The notes beneath the pieces are model-generated. The model did not search any database. It was not told where the DNA came from and saw only the letters and a program-made list of their open reading frames with translations. A DNA stretch of 64,000 nt from CAVVIH01 sp963748295. Its GTDB lineage: Bacteria > Acidobacteriota > Vicinamibacteria > Vicinamibacterales > 2-12-FULL-66-21. The position numbers were made by a program, and so were the translations under genes. The DNA is taken from contig CAVVIH010000001.1 of NCBI GenBank assembly GCA_963748295.1, forward strand, positions 434,001-498,000. Direction: 5' to 3'. Positions 63,801 through 64,000 of this stretch are shown one piece after another (positions within the stretch are counted from its first letter, which is position 1; each line of letters begins with the position of its first letter).

Positions 63801-64000
63801 TGTCCGAATTCGACGTGCCGCATCGATTTGCGATCAGCGCCATCTGGGAGCTGCCGTTCGGCCAGGGGCGCAAGTGGGGTGGTGACGTGAACGGCCTCGT
63901 CAACGCGGTCGATCGGCGGCTGGAGCCTGCAGGTGATCGGCCAGCTGCAGAGCGGCCGTCCGGTGAGCTTCGACGACCGCAACATCTACTTCAACGGCGA
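60818..64000 (+). pseudogene. TonB-dependent receptor, Oar-like, many frameshifts, runs off the window
   Basis: ATG 60818 follows GGAGGAGG and opens MRGTLRILRTRGLAFALGVA, a signal peptide. Next is TISGKISDSSGGRLPGATVT, the carboxypeptidase-regulatory-like domain. Receptor sequence then continues in all three plus frames to the window end: DEKRIALLPLSDGNPFVLSR, NGRRVAFVPPAGAVQEFK, GTNLLKGEGYYYMRD, DDWKVSEKLTLNLGLRYDYE and MKLEKRFTDGYTILGAYTW. I count more than 15 single-base shifts, mostly insertions (for example at about 61053, 61470, 61770, 61979 and four between 62360 and 62425). Amino-acid content between shifts stays family-like with no in-frame nonsense codon. It may be a real gene in poor consensus rather than a decayed one. 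It follows the Gfo/GH97 operon divergently. Confidence 0.72.

Overview
The window is GC-rich DNA that looks like an Acidobacteriota chromosome, most likely of the Vicinamibacteria type. This placement is inferred from gene content, not from a marker gene. The content includes an ADOP/MacB-like permease, Oar-like TonB-dependent receptors with an N-terminal carboxypeptidase-regulatory domain, a DUF1549/DUF1553 plus DUF1501 pair, a VPS10/BNR-repeat protein, many Tat- or Sec-exported enzymes, and abundant self-complementary intergenic repeats. I found no rRNA, tRNA, CRISPR array, transposase or phage gene.

Layout. 0-14.8 kb: a permease cut by the window edge, a MarC-like membrane protein with one frameshift, an S9A prolyl oligopeptidase, two tandem Tat-exported PLP aminotransferases, a small winged-helix gene coupled to a PCMT-like methyltransferase, a HupE/UreJ-like membrane protein, three exported beta-propellers and a polytopic glycosyltransferase-like protein. 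14.8-20.3 kb: a DUF1549/DUF1553, DUF1501, cyanophycinase operon. 20.3-26.1 kb, minus strand: an ABC-2 exporter (ATPase and permease), an amidohydrolase with a CIA30-like tail, and a DesK/DesR-type two-component pair. 26-31 kb: an AsmA-like protein divergent from a 1096-residue VPS10/BNR protein.

The centrepiece is 31.1-44.3 kb, a divergent locus for uronate-containing glycans. The minus operon encodes a KduI/IolB-family isomerase, KduD, Eda and KdgK. The plus operon encodes a ROK regulator, an exported all-alpha enzyme (possible lyase), a second KduI/IolB-family isomerase, KdgF, a small stand-alone domain protein, a GH29 fucosidase and a TonB-dependent receptor. Many junctions are 4-bp ATGA overlaps. 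Together they can be read as uptake, then lyase, KdgF, isomerase, KduD, KdgK and Eda, ending in pyruvate and glyceraldehyde-3-phosphate. A second glycan operon on the minus strand (44.3-52 kb) holds a TonB-dependent receptor, an alginate-lyase-family protein, a GH36-like alpha-galactosidase and an exported metallo-beta-lactamase-fold protein.

52.2-57.3 kb is an ilvD-ilvB-ilvN-ilvC branched-chain amino acid operon. It is followed on the minus strand by a Gfo/Idh/MocA oxidoreductase plus GH97 pair, and then by a third TonB-dependent receptor that runs off the window and is riddled with frameshifts.

Two window-wide patterns stand out. First, at least seven unrelated families of short-unit, self-complementary repeats sit at gene 3' ends. 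Several supply the stop codon or a low-complexity C-terminal tail of the neighbouring protein. Second, about ten genes carry single-base frameshifts that are almost all insertions and have no accompanying nonsense codons. That is more consistent with consensus error than with decay.
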